The translations under genes were made by a program, and so were the position numbers. A model generated the notes under the pieces. The model was not told the origin of the DNA and did not search any database. It was given only the letters and a program-made list of their open reading frames with translations. This document shows positions 52,169-60,795 of a stretch of DNA of 64,000 nucleotides, piece by piece (the stretch's first letter is position 1; each line of letters begins with the position of its first letter). This stretch comes from Natrialba swarupiae (GTDB lineage: Archaea > Halobacteriota > Halobacteria > Halobacteriales > Natrialbaceae). The stretch is taken from NCBI RefSeq assembly GCF_008245225.1, contig NZ_VTAW01000002.1, positions 186,001 through 250,000 of the forward strand. Direction: 5' to 3'.

Positions 52169-52996
52169 ATGGCGGACGAAACCCGAATCGTCGTCGCTCA
52201 GACGGTCCCCGAGTTCGGGGCCGTTGCCGACAACCGCGAACGAACGCTCGAGATCGTCCGCTCCCATCCGACGGCCGATCTCGTCGTGCTTCCGGAACTC
52301 GCGACGTCGGGCTACGTGTTCGAGTCGACCGACGAACTGGCGTCGATGGCCGAACCCCGGGACGGGGAGACCGCTCGAGCGTGGTCCGCGGTCGCCGCGG
52401 AGACTGAAACGTGGATCGTCGGCGGCGTTCCCGAGCGAGCGGACGACCGGTACTACAACAGCGCCTTCGTCGTCTCGCCGGACGGCCTAGAAGGCGTCTT
52501 CCGGAAGGTCCATCTCTGGAACGAGGAGAACCGCTGGTTCGAGGCGGGTGACCGGCTGCCGGTGTTCGACGCGCCGTTTGGCCGGCTCGGGGTCCAGATC
52601 TGCAACGACCTGTGGTTTCCCGAGGCAACGATCACGCAGGCCCGACGCGGTGTTGACCTGATCGCCGTGCCGACGAACTGGGTCCCCGATCCCGGTGTGG
52701 CGAGGGAGAACCGACCTGCCGACTGGACGATGGGCGTTCACCAGGCGGTCGCACACGCCAACGCCAATCGAGTGTTCGTCGCCTGTGCGGACCGCGCCGG
52801 CCTCGAGCGCGACGTTCCGTTCGAAGGCCAGAGCGTCGTCCTCGATCCGAACGGGCGACCGCTTGCCGGACCCGCGCCGGCCGACGGCGAGTACGTCCTC
52901 GAGGCCGACTGCGATCTCTCGCGGGCGCGGGACAAATCGCTGACCGACCGCGACGACGTGCTCGCGGACCGTCGACCCGACGTCTACGACTTGTAA
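52169..52996 (+). CDS. carbon-nitrogen hydrolase (nitrilase superfamily amidase)
   Basis: A 275-residue protein. The catalytic triad is visible: Glu in VVLPELATSGY, Lys in VFRKVHLW and Cys in LGVQICNDLWFPE. Family members hydrolyse amides, such as N-carbamoylputrescine or guanidinobutyramide, and the context suggests one of these. It ends the transporter operon, 28 nt after the permease, and converges with the second NrpR-like regulator (3 nt between stops). Confidence 0.93.
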   Translation: MADETRIVVAQTVPEFGAVADNRERTLEIVRSHPTADLVVLPELATSGYVFESTDELASMAEPRDGETARAWSAVAAETETWIVGGVPERADDRYYNSAFVVSPDGLEGVFRKVHLWNEENRWFEAGDRLPVFDAPFGRLGVQICNDLWFPEATITQARRGVDLIAVPTNWVPDPGVARENRPADWTMGVHQAVAHANANRVFVACADRAGLERDVPFEGQSVVLDPNGRPLAGPAPADGEYVLEADCDLSRARDKSLTDRDDVLADRRPDVYDL

Positions 52997-52999
52997 GTA

Positions 53000-54028
53000 C
53001 TAGCCGTTCGGCTCTGGGACGCGAGTGATCGACTGTACTGGCTCGAGTTTGTGCCGGGAGACCATCCCGTACAGCGTCTCCCAGGAGGTCGTAAGATCGT
53101 ACTCGTACAGCGACGACAACAACAGCTCCCCCGTCCCGGCGTACGTGATCGAGCCGAACGCCCATCCCGAGTTGCTATCCTGAAACTGGGTTCGCTCGCG
53201 TGGCCGTTGAAAGTCGACGACGCCGCCGAGTTCCCCACGCGTCGATTCGGCGAGGTCGCGAGCCTCCTCGAATCGGTTGATCGGAAACTCCCGATCGTCG
53301 CCGAGCAGGAATCCGGTTTCCGACGACTCGAGGACGCTTTCGACGTCGCTTCGGTTCGCCTCGATGAGGAGCGTGATGACGTCGATCGACGACCCCTTCC
53401 CGTTCAGGACGTCGACGTGGCGAACGATTCGACCGTCTCGGTCGCTCGAGTCGTCCGTCCCGTCCGCCGGGGGCTCGTACTCGAGGACGGCGGCGTTCGT
53501 AAGCGTCGCGTTGATTCCGTGGGTGAGTAACACACCGTCGAGTGAGATACTCGAGGGGACGAGCAGACGGTAGTCGCCGGGCTCGTTCTCGGCGCTTTCC
53601 TCGAACGACGCGGGGATCGGGCCGAACGATCGCGCGTCGAGCCGTGCGAGCAATGACAGCGCGTCTGCCACGTCGTCCTCCGCGAGGAACGCGCCCGACG
53701 CGATGAGTACTCCGGCGTCTTCGGTCGGATCGTAGGTCACGCGACTCGTGAGCTGTGCGATTCGCGCTCGGATCTGCTCGAGTCGGCCGCTGACGTGGCC
53801 TTGCTCGAGTTCTCGTCGCCCCTTCTCGGTGAGTCGACGGCCGCGTCCCGGAACCTTCGTGGTCAGCCCCAGATCGTCGAGCTCCGACAGTGTGAGCCTG
53901 ATCGTCCGGCCTTTGATCTCGTAGCCGTGAACCTGCATCAGTTCGACGAGCTGAATGCTGCCGATCGGGCCGTGGCGGTCGACGAGCCTGAGAATGTCGT
54001 ACGTTCGTCGATCGAGATCCGGGGGCAT
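53000..54028 (-). CDS. NrpR-like transcriptional regulator 2
   Basis: A 342-residue paralog of the 46914 regulator. It has a winged helix at residues 3-70 (RRTYDILRLVDRHGPIGSIQLVE) and one DUF128-type domain (SRVTYDPTEDAGVLIASGAF, PSSISLDGVLLTHGINA, and ETGFLLGDDREFP). The two share arrangement and many identities across their length. It diverges from the aminotransferase-agmatinase operon at 54253, whose promoter has a TGGCA-N6-TGCCA palindrome that it may bind. Confidence 0.86.
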   Translation of the reverse strand: MPPDLDRRTYDILRLVDRHGPIGSIQLVELMQVHGYEIKGRTIRLTLSELDDLGLTTKVPGRGRRLTEKGRRELEQGHVSGRLEQIRARIAQLTSRVTYDPTEDAGVLIASGAFLAEDDVADALSLLARLDARSFGPIPASFEESAENEPGDYRLLVPSSISLDGVLLTHGINATLTNAAVLEYEPPADGTDDSSDRDGRIVRHVDVLNGKGSSIDVITLLIEANRSDVESVLESSETGFLLGDDREFPINRFEEARDLAESTRGELGGVVDFQRPRERTQFQDSNSGWAFGSITYAGTGELLLSSLYEYDLTTSWETLYGMVSRHKLEPVQSITRVPEPNG

Positions 54029-54193
54029 TCAGGCGAACAAATGGCGACGGGATACACTAATGTTTGTGTTCGGTACCGGAACACGACCGTCACTGGTGGC
54101 GATAGAGGAGCTATCCGTTCTCGCCGGACAAACGGCTCGCATCGGACACTCGCCGTGGCACCGTCTCCGCGACGGATCCGTGATCGTGGGTAA

Positions 54194-54203
54194 GCTTTTA
54201 TTT
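54194..54203 (+). promoter_or_regulatory. TATA-like element of the aminotransferase-agmatinase operon
   Basis: GCTTTTATTT lies 50-59 nt before the ATG at 54253. Transcription would start near 54225-54230, inside the palindrome. Confidence 0.45.
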
Positions 54204-54224
54204 CCTGTGGACCGTCGCATAGGG

Positions 54225-54240
54225 TGGCAACAAATTGCCA
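54225..54240. promoter_or_regulatory. TGGCA-N6-TGCCA palindrome, site 2
   Basis: TGGCA-ACAAAT-TGCCA with arms extending to TGGCAA/TTGCCA. It sits at the likely transcription start of the operon and opposite the divergent NrpR-like gene. Its arms and spacer equal those of the site at 48060. Confidence 0.65.
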
Positions 54241-54252
54241 TACTGTGTGACA

Positions 54253-55578
54253 ATGGCACCCAATACGACGTTCACGAATAATCGGGAAGTCGAGTCACGG
54301 TACGACGAGTACGTGATGTCAGTGTGGAAAGACCTCGACGTGCCCGTCGAGCGGGCCGAGGGCTGTACGCTCGAGGATTTCGACGGAAACGAGTATCTCG
54401 ATCTCTTTTCGGGAATTTCGGTGGCGAACGTTGGCCATAACAATCCAGCAGTCGTCGAAGCGACACGGGACCAACTCGAGGAGTTCGTCCACGGCTGTTC
54501 GTACGTCCACCCGAACGCGCCGGTCGCAGAACTCGCCGAACGGATCGCCGAGATCACGCCGGGCGACCTCGAGAAGAGTTTCTTCTGTAATTCGGGGACC
54601 GAAGCGGTCGAGGGCGCGATCAAACTCGCCCGGAAACACACGGGCAACACGGAGGTCGTCGCCCTCGAGATGGCGTTTCACGGCCGGACGCTCGGCAGTC
54701 TCGCGCTGACGGGCAACGAGGCGTACAAAAAGGAGATGGCACCGACGATCAACGACGTCGCCCACGCGCCGGCACCGTACGCTTACCGGTGTTCGTCCTG
54801 CGACGGCGAGTGTACGACGGCGTGTGCCGACCGCATAGAGCACGTCATCGGCACCCATACCTCGGGAGATCTGGCCGCGATCGTCGTCGAGCCGGTGATG
54901 GGCGAGGGGGGGATCGTCGTTCCGCCGGAAGGATGGCTCGAGCGCGTCCAGGAGGTCGCCCACGACCACGGCGGACTCCTGATCGCCGACGAAGTTCAGT
55001 CGGGATACGGCCGAACCGGCGAGCTGTTCGCCGTCGAGCACTTCGACGTCGAACCGGACATCGTCACCCAGGCGAAGGGAATCGCGAACGGGCTCCCGCT
55101 CGGTGCGTTCACCGCCCCGAGAGAGATCGCGGACAGCTTCGAATCCGGTGATCACCTCTCGACGTTCGGTGGCAACCCTGTCGCCTGCGCCGCCGCGCTG
55201 GCGACGATCGACGAACTCGAGGGCGGAATCGTCGACGACGCACGCGAACAGGGCGAGTGGCTCTCCGATCGACTCGGGGCGCTCGAGTCGTCGTTCGACG
55301 TCGTCGGCGAGACCCGCGGTCTCGGCCTGATGCAGGGGATCGAACTCGTCGATCCCGACGAGAAGGGACCACTCGGCGTCGCGGCGGCCCCGGACGACCA
55401 CCTCGCGAAGGCCGTCTCGAAACGCCTGCGCGAAGAGGGAATCGTCATCGGCGTCGGCGGCTACTACGGCAACATCTTGCGGTTCCAGCCGCCGTTGACG
55501 ATCACACGGAACCAGCTCGAGCGAGCGGTGGAGTCACTGGAAGCCGCGCTCGAGGCGGAGGTCGAGACGAATGCGTGA
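54253..55578 (+). CDS. class III aminotransferase (GABA/putrescine/ornithine type)
   Basis: A 441-residue PLP enzyme. FFCNSGTEAVEGAIKLARKHTG, MAFHGRTLGSLALTGN, and DEVQSGYGRTGELFA are typical, and the PLP lysine is in VTQAKGIANGLPLGAF. A cysteine cluster (RCSSCDGECTTACADRIEH) occurs where many class III members have a similar insert. It probably handles GABA or putrescine. The ATG at 54253 is chosen; an in-frame TTG further upstream falls inside the palindrome. It overlaps the ureohydrolase by 8 nt. Confidence 0.9.
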   Translation: MAPNTTFTNNREVESRYDEYVMSVWKDLDVPVERAEGCTLEDFDGNEYLDLFSGISVANVGHNNPAVVEATRDQLEEFVHGCSYVHPNAPVAELAERIAEITPGDLEKSFFCNSGTEAVEGAIKLARKHTGNTEVVALEMAFHGRTLGSLALTGNEAYKKEMAPTINDVAHAPAPYAYRCSSCDGECTTACADRIEHVIGTHTSGDLAAIVVEPVMGEGGIVVPPEGWLERVQEVAHDHGGLLIADEVQSGYGRTGELFAVEHFDVEPDIVTQAKGIANGLPLGAFTAPREIADSFESGDHLSTFGGNPVACAAALATIDELEGGIVDDAREQGEWLSDRLGALESSFDVVGETRGLGLMQGIELVDPDEKGPLGVAAAPDDHLAKAVSKRLREEGIVIGVGGYYGNILRFQPPLTITRNQLERAVESLEAALEAEVETNA

Positions 55579-56575
55579 GCGCGGTCGAGCCGGGGCGTTT
55601 CGTGAGTCGGTGACCGGCGCTGACGTCGAACTCGCGTACGCCGGCTTCGATCGGTTCCTCAAAGGCGAGGAACGCGCATTCGACGACGTCGACGACGTCG
55701 ACGCGGCGGTCGTCGGCGTCCCCTACGACGGCGCGGTTTCCAATCGGCCGGGCGCCCGGTACGGTCCGGCGGCGATCCGGGAGGCCAGCGGCTGGTGGGC
55801 CTACATCTCCGACTACAAGGGCGGACTCACGAACATGCAGACCGGGAAGAACGTCGACTTCGGGAACCTCGAGGTCGCCGACTGCGGCGACGTTCCCGTC
55901 TTCCCGATGGACCACGAGACCACCGCCGAGAGCATCACTGCCCACGTCGCCGCGCTCGCCGCACAGACGTTCCCGGTCCTGCTCGGTGGCGACCACTACT
56001 GTACGTTCCCCTCGGTCCGCGGCTTCGCCGAAGGCAGGGGATACGACAGCGTCGGCTTCGTCCAGATCGACGCCCACACCGACACCGTCTCGGAGAGCCC
56101 CGTCTTCGGCACCGAGTTCCACGGATCGAGTACGGCCCAGATCGCCGACACTCCGTACGTCGACTACGAGAACGTCAGCCAGGTCGGGATCCGTGGCTAC
56201 GAATCCCCCGATTTCTTCGAGTTCGCCGACGAAACCGGTCTCAATCTCTACACGATGCGCGAGGTCGAAGACCGTGGAATCGGCGACGTCGTCTCCGACG
56301 CCGTCGAGGCCGCGGCCGACGGCACCGACGCGGTCTACGTCAGCTTCGACATCGACGCGGTCGACCCCAGCGTCGCACCGGGAACTGGAACGCCGATCCC
56401 CGGCGGACTCTCCGCACAGCAAGCTCTCGAGACGATGGAGGTCCTCGGCGCACACGACGCCGTTTCCGGTGCCGATCTGATGGAGGTCTCGCCGCGGTAC
56501 GACTCGACCGAAGGAACCCAACGGCTCGCGGCGTATCTCCTCGTAACGTTGCTCGAGCGCGCGTTCGCGGAGTGA
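55571..56575 (+). CDS. agmatinase-family ureohydrolase
   Basis: A 334-residue arginase/agmatinase-family protein. Manganese-binding motifs are all present: LLGGDHYCTFP, FVQIDAHTDTVSE and SFDIDAVDPSVAPGTGTP. It hydrolyses a guanidino compound to urea plus an amine, with agmatine or 4-guanidinobutyrate the likely substrate. It overlaps the upstream class III aminotransferase by 8 nt and precedes a class I aminotransferase by 9 nt, so the three are one operon. Confidence 0.94.
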   Translation: MRERGRAGAFRESVTGADVELAYAGFDRFLKGEERAFDDVDDVDAAVVGVPYDGAVSNRPGARYGPAAIREASGWWAYISDYKGGLTNMQTGKNVDFGNLEVADCGDVPVFPMDHETTAESITAHVAALAAQTFPVLLGGDHYCTFPSVRGFAEGRGYDSVGFVQIDAHTDTVSESPVFGTEFHGSSTAQIADTPYVDYENVSQVGIRGYESPDFFEFADETGLNLYTMREVEDRGIGDVVSDAVEAAADGTDAVYVSFDIDAVDPSVAPGTGTPIPGGLSAQQALETMEVLGAHDAVSGADLMEVSPRYDSTEGTQRLAAYLLVTLLERAFAE

Positions 56576-56584
56576 GCACAGATC

Positions 56585-57763
56585 ATGGACACACCACACA
56601 ACGGCGGACTTCCCGACGGCGTCGTCGGCACCGGCCGGACCACCGGCGTCGCCGAATCGGTCATCCGCGAGATGACCCGCGAGGCGATCGACCGGGGCGC
56701 GATCAACCTCTCACAGGGCATCCCCGACGAGGACGAGACGCCGCCCGAGATCAAACGCGCCGCGAAGGAGGCGATCGACACCGACAGTCAGTACACCATC
56801 ACCTGGGGGCTGCCCGAACTCCGGGAGGCGGTCTCCGAGCGCTACGCCGAGTGGAAGGGGATCGAATACGATCCCGAGACGGAGGTGACCATCACCAGCG
56901 GGACCAGCGAGGCGATCATGTCGACGATGCTCGCACTCGCGGGCCCCGGTGACGAGGTGATCTACTTCGAACCCGTCTACGAGAGCTACATCCCCGCGAG
57001 TCAGTTCGCCGGCGCGAACCCGATCCCGCTGGACATGACCGACGGCGTAGAGCCCGATTACGAGGCACTCGCCGAAGCCGCGGAGCGGGCGCGAATCCTC
57101 GTACTCAACACGCCGATGAACCCGACCGGGAAGGTCTTTACCCGCGAGGAACTCGAGCGGATCGAGGAGATCGTCTTCGAGCACGACCTGATCGTCCTCA
57201 CCGACGAAATCTACGAGCACATCGTCTACACGGACGACTACGTCAGCCCGGTCGAGGTCGGCGACCTCGCAGAGCGAACCGTCGTCTGTACGGGCATGTC
57301 GAAGACGTTCAGCGTCACCGGCTGGCGGATCGGGTTCTGTCTGGCTCCCGAGTACCTCTCCCGGGAACTCCGGAAGGTCCACGATTACACGAGCATCTGC
57401 GCGCCGACGCCGTTCCAGCGCGCTGGCGTCGAGGCGCTGTCGCTCCCCGACTCGTACTACGCGGAGCTTTCGAAGTCGTACGAACGGCGTCGCGATCAGC
57501 TCTGTTCGGGTCTCCGTGAGGCCGGTCTCGAGCCCGTCGAACCCGACGGCGCCTACTACGTGATGACTCGCTACCCGACCGACGAGACCGACCTCGAGTT
57601 CTGTTATCGGCTCATTCGAGAGGCCGGCGTCGCGCCGGTTCCCGGCAGCAGCTTCTACACCGATCCCGACGCCGAGGCCGACTGGGTCCGGTTTACGTTC
57701 TCGCGAAACGAGTCGACCATCGACGAGGCGATCGATCGGTTGCTCGAGAACCGGTGGTGGTAG
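56585..57763 (+). CDS. class I/II aminotransferase
   Basis: A 392-residue fold-type I enzyme. NTPMNPTGKVFTREEL, LTDEIYEHIVY and the PLP-lysine motif GMSKTFSVTGWRIGF are visible. An aspartate or arginine-family amino acid is a possible substrate, but sequence does not decide this. It is the third gene after the ureohydrolase. Together with the two class III enzymes this gives three transaminases in about 12 kb. Confidence 0.93.
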   Translation: MDTPHNGGLPDGVVGTGRTTGVAESVIREMTREAIDRGAINLSQGIPDEDETPPEIKRAAKEAIDTDSQYTITWGLPELREAVSERYAEWKGIEYDPETEVTITSGTSEAIMSTMLALAGPGDEVIYFEPVYESYIPASQFAGANPIPLDMTDGVEPDYEALAEAAERARILVLNTPMNPTGKVFTREELERIEEIVFEHDLIVLTDEIYEHIVYTDDYVSPVEVGDLAERTVVCTGMSKTFSVTGWRIGFCLAPEYLSRELRKVHDYTSICAPTPFQRAGVEALSLPDSYYAELSKSYERRRDQLCSGLREAGLEPVEPDGAYYVMTRYPTDETDLEFCYRLIREAGVAPVPGSSFYTDPDAEADWVRFTFSRNESTIDEAIDRLLENRWW

Positions 57764-57841
57764 CGGGAGACGGCCTTCGGGCGCCCGGACCGACTCGGCG
57801 GAAGCGAAACCTTGAATCGCCGCGCTCGCGAACCGGCGATC

Positions 57842-58126
57842 ATGAGCGACGACGAGGACGAGGAACCCGCCGTCTCACTCGGAGAACATACGCCGGTCGA
57901 GGGCGCGCCCCTCGCACGGGTCACCTCGCGGCTCACCTGGCCAAAGGAGAAAAGCGAGATCGATCGCCTCGAGGGGGACAGCGTGATCCGAACGCCCGAC
58001 GGACCGAGAGAGCTGGCGTCGATCCTCGAGGAGGTCGAGGAGACGTACTTCGAACGCCACCAGGAGTTCGAAACCCACGTCCGCGAGGTCGTCGGCACCG
58101 GACCGATTCCGACCGCGGACGAGTAA
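57842..58126 (+). CDS. DUF5789 family small protein
   Basis: A 94-residue protein with ARVTSRLTWPKEKSEIDRLEGD and GPRELASILEEVEETYFERHQEFE, matching the small haloarchaeal DUF5789 family as I recall it. The last part forms an amphipathic helix. Function unknown. The ATG at 57842 is preferred to an in-frame start 30 nt upstream (MNRRAREPAI), since the shorter version starts with a typical acidic stretch. It ends 6 nt before the CPBP-family gene. Confidence 0.7.
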   Translation: MSDDEDEEPAVSLGEHTPVEGAPLARVTSRLTWPKEKSEIDRLEGDSVIRTPDGPRELASILEEVEETYFERHQEFETHVREVVGTGPIPTADE

Positions 58127-58132
58127 TCAGCC

Positions 58133-58831
58133 GTGGCGACCGAGAGCGAGGGGGGCGTTCTCGAGGGCGTTCGTGACCAGTTCGATCGACTTTCCTGGGT
58201 ACAGAAGTCGCTTCTGACCGGCGCGGTTCTGACGATCGTCTGGATGCACTGGGTCCCCGGCGAACTCGATCGTCGAGTCGTGTTCGAATCGATCTTGATG
58301 ATCGGCGGGCCGCTCGCGCTCGGACTCACTCACGGTCGACACATCGGCTGGAACGTCAACCGCATCGCGGTCCGAAACGCCGTCTTGCTCTCGATGTTCG
58401 TTCTCCCCTTTTATCTCGTGGGTTCGACGCTTCCGACGATCCGTGCGTTTTACCCGATCTGGGAGGCCTCCGCCGCACCGGGCGAGTTCGTCCCACACGC
58501 GATCCAGCTGTTCGTGCTCGCGTTGGCGACCGAGACCTACTACCGGGGACTGCTCTGTGTTGGCGTCAAGGAACTCGGATTCAAGGCGGTGTTCATCAGT
58601 CCTATCGTCTACATGATCCACCACTCCTCGAAGCCCCCGATCGAGTTCCTGCTGTCGGGGCCGACTGACGTCCTCTTCGGCGCGGTCGACTACAAATCGA
58701 ACTCCATCCTCCCGTCGGTGATCGCCCACGGTGCGGGACTCGTCTTGCTCGACTGGCTCGTCCTGCACGACCCGCTGTTCGATCCCACGGCCGCGTTACG
58801 GTACCTCGAGTGGCTCCCGATCCCGCTGTGA
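58133..58831 (+). CDS. CPBP-family intramembrane protease-like protein
   Basis: A 232-residue membrane protein from a GTG start. About six hydrophobic helices are seen. The motif ATETYYRGLL (Glu134) matches the first CPBP/Abi motif EExxxR in reduced form, with threonine in place of the second glutamate. Later histidines are in VYMIHHSSKPP and SVIAHGAGL. Such enzymes are site-2-type or Rce1-like proteases. Activity is uncertain because the paired glutamate is incomplete. It is probably co-transcribed with DUF5789. Confidence 0.65.
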   Translation: MATESEGGVLEGVRDQFDRLSWVQKSLLTGAVLTIVWMHWVPGELDRRVVFESILMIGGPLALGLTHGRHIGWNVNRIAVRNAVLLSMFVLPFYLVGSTLPTIRAFYPIWEASAAPGEFVPHAIQLFVLALATETYYRGLLCVGVKELGFKAVFISPIVYMIHHSSKPPIEFLLSGPTDVLFGAVDYKSNSILPSVIAHGAGLVLLDWLVLHDPLFDPTAALRYLEWLPIPL

Positions 58832-58878
58832 TCACCGTCGCGTTCGGACCGATCGATCCGAACCGCCGACCGGCAGTA

Positions 58879-58905
58879 TATACGGGTTACTGTCAATCGG
58901 TTCCG
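58879..58905 (+). repeat. dispersed repeat, TTTACTGT family, copy 2
   Basis: TATACGGGTTACTGTCAATC followed by GGTTCCG. It resembles 60670-60696 and the reverse complement of 16956-16982. It lies between the CPBP and DUF302 genes. Confidence 0.5.
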
Positions 58906-58986
58906 TCGAGCCCGCGACCGGTCTGTGGTTTCAGCGGTAACACGGTACAGCAATCCTATAAGGCGTCGGACGACGAACCCTCGTGT

Positions 58987-59451
58987 ATGAGTCTCCCGAT
59001 CGACCCCGAGACGATCGATCCCGACGCCTTCGGCGAGAAACAGGCCGTCCTCGAGATGGACCACGAGGAGGCGATCGAGCACGTCCGCGAGGTCTGTGAG
59101 GACGTTGGCTTCGGTATCCCGGTCGAGTTCTCACCCTCCGAACTCCTAAACGAGAAAGTCGACGCCGACCACGACCCCTACTACGTGCTCGGGGCTTGCA
59201 ACCCCGAAATCGCGGACCGAGCGCTCGACGAGACGATGCGAATCGGCGGCCTCTTTCCCTGCAACATGATCGTTTACCAGGAGGAGCCGGGTCGACAGCG
59301 CGTCTACCACGTCTCGATCATGCGCATCGCCCGCCTGCTCGGAACTGCACCCGACAACGAAGCCTGGGAAGAGATTATCGACACCACCGGCGACCTCACG
59401 GAGGAGGCCTTCGATCGGTTCGACTCGGTCGAACGCGAGACGCGCGAGTAA
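58987..59451 (+). CDS. DUF302 domain-containing protein
   Basis: A 154-residue protein. DHEEAIEHVREVCEDVGFGIPVEFSPSELL and YYVLGACNPEIADRALDETMRIGGLFPCNMIV are characteristic of DUF302. This small alpha/beta family has unknown function and was linked to periplasmic or metal-associated proteins in other organisms. The ATG at 58987 follows an AT-rich CCTATAAGG at about 58955-58963, giving a leaderless transcript. Confidence 0.85.
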   Translation: MSLPIDPETIDPDAFGEKQAVLEMDHEEAIEHVREVCEDVGFGIPVEFSPSELLNEKVDADHDPYYVLGACNPEIADRALDETMRIGGLFPCNMIVYQEEPGRQRVYHVSIMRIARLLGTAPDNEAWEEIIDTTGDLTEEAFDRFDSVERETRE

Positions 59452-59576
59452 GGTTCTGTCTATTCTCGAATCCTCGAGACCACCCAAACCGATTCCCATC
59501 TATCGCCTCGAGTTTCCACCATCGGCGGGTTCGCGGAATTGTCAACGTTTACGTATCCGCTCTGGGATAACGGAGC

Positions 59577-60671
59577 ATGGACGTCCGAACCGCCTTCTTC
59601 GCCCTCCTGCTCGTCGTCCTCGGTGCGATCGCGACGCTGATGATCGCACCGCTGTTACAGTACGTACTGGCCGCGGCACTGCTAGCGTTCGTACTCTTCC
59701 CCGCGTACGAACGTCTCGAGCCACGTCTGGGCTCGAAGATCGCTGCGCTTGCACTGACGATCCTCGCGGTCGTCGGAGCGGTCGTTCCACTGTTGTTCGT
59801 CTCGCTGATCGTTCTCCAGACGGTCGCCTCCTTTCTCGGCGACATCGACGGGGCGAGCCTCGTCACACGGGGTCGCGAAATCGCTCGAGACGAGTTCGGC
59901 CTCGAAGTCGAACAGATTCAGGCACTCGAAATGGCCGTCCTCACGGAGATCGACTCGTCGCTGTCGAACGCCGCCGAACTCGCGTTGCTCGAGTTACTCA
60001 GTCTCGTCAACACGAGCATCGAGATGGGGCTCGGACTGATCGTCTTCGTCTTTCTCCTGTACTATCTGCTGGCCGACGGCGAGACGTTCGTCGTCTGGCT
60101 CCGAGAGGTCGTCCCGCTCGAGGAGGAGGTCCGCGAGGAGCTGTTCGCGGAGATCAACGTCGTCACCTGGGCGGTGATCAAGAGTCACGTCCTCGTCGCG
60201 ATCGTCGAAGGGGTTCTCGGCGGACTCGGACTGTACCTGCTCGGCGTTCCGAACGTCGCGTTCTGGACGATCATCATGACCGTCGTCGCGTTTCTCCCAG
60301 CCGTCGGCGTCTGGCTCGTCTGGGCACCCGCGGTGGGCTATCTCGCGATAACCAGTGGCCCGGTTCCAGCCCTCGCGTTGTTCCTCTATGGCGTCACCGT
60401 CCTCTCGCTCGTCGACAACTATCTGCGAGCGATCTTCGTCGACCGAGACTCGGGGCTCCATCCGGCCGTCGTCATCGTCGGCGTCATCGGCGGGATCTAT
60501 CTGCTTGGAATCATGGGGCTGTTTCTCGGCCCCGTCCTGCTCGCGGTGTTCAAAGCGGGCCTGAACGTCTTTAGCCGGTACGACTTCACAGCGGCTGGTG
60601 CCGAATCCGACCGAGCGGTCAAGACGGGAGAACCACTCGCCGAGGACAGCTCGCCGAGCGCAACCGATTGA
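59577..60671 (+). CDS. AI-2E family transporter (PerM-like)
   Basis: A 364-residue membrane protein with about eight hydrophobic helices. GETFVVWLREVVPLEEEVREEL, then EGVLGGLGLYLLGVPNVAFW and the C-terminal PSVG-like part (FLPAVGVWLVWAPA) are the pattern of the PerM/AI-2E exporter superfamily. The exported solute is unknown, and sodium/proton antiport has been reported for some members. It is monocistronic. Confidence 0.9.
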   Translation: MDVRTAFFALLLVVLGAIATLMIAPLLQYVLAAALLAFVLFPAYERLEPRLGSKIAALALTILAVVGAVVPLLFVSLIVLQTVASFLGDIDGASLVTRGREIARDEFGLEVEQIQALEMAVLTEIDSSLSNAAELALLELLSLVNTSIEMGLGLIVFVFLLYYLLADGETFVVWLREVVPLEEEVREELFAEINVVTWAVIKSHVLVAIVEGVLGGLGLYLLGVPNVAFWTIIMTVVAFLPAVGVWLVWAPAVGYLAITSGPVPALALFLYGVTVLSLVDNYLRAIFVDRDSGLHPAVVIVGVIGGIYLLGIMGLFLGPVLLAVFKAGLNVFSRYDFTAAGAESDRAVKTGEPLAEDSSPSATD

Positions 60672-60696
60672 TACGGTTTACTGTTAGTCGGTACCG
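60670..60696 (+). repeat. dispersed repeat, TTTACTGT family, copy 3
   Basis: GATACGGTTTACTGTTAGTC followed by GGTACCG. It starts at the stop codon of the AI-2E gene. It is the best-preserved copy in this window. Confidence 0.5.
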
Positions 60697-60795
60697 GTCG
60701 ACGGCCGGCCCGACCGCAACTCGCGGACGATTGTGACGGAGGCCACAGATAGCGTTTCGGTTCCACGAGAACTGACGAACGTCGATCCGTCCGAT

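Noticed and set aside
46914-54028. Reading the two regulators as RNase R or other ribonucleases
   Set aside because: The winged-helix part shares a name with RNase R, but there is no RNB catalytic domain. The rest fits DUF128 effector domains.
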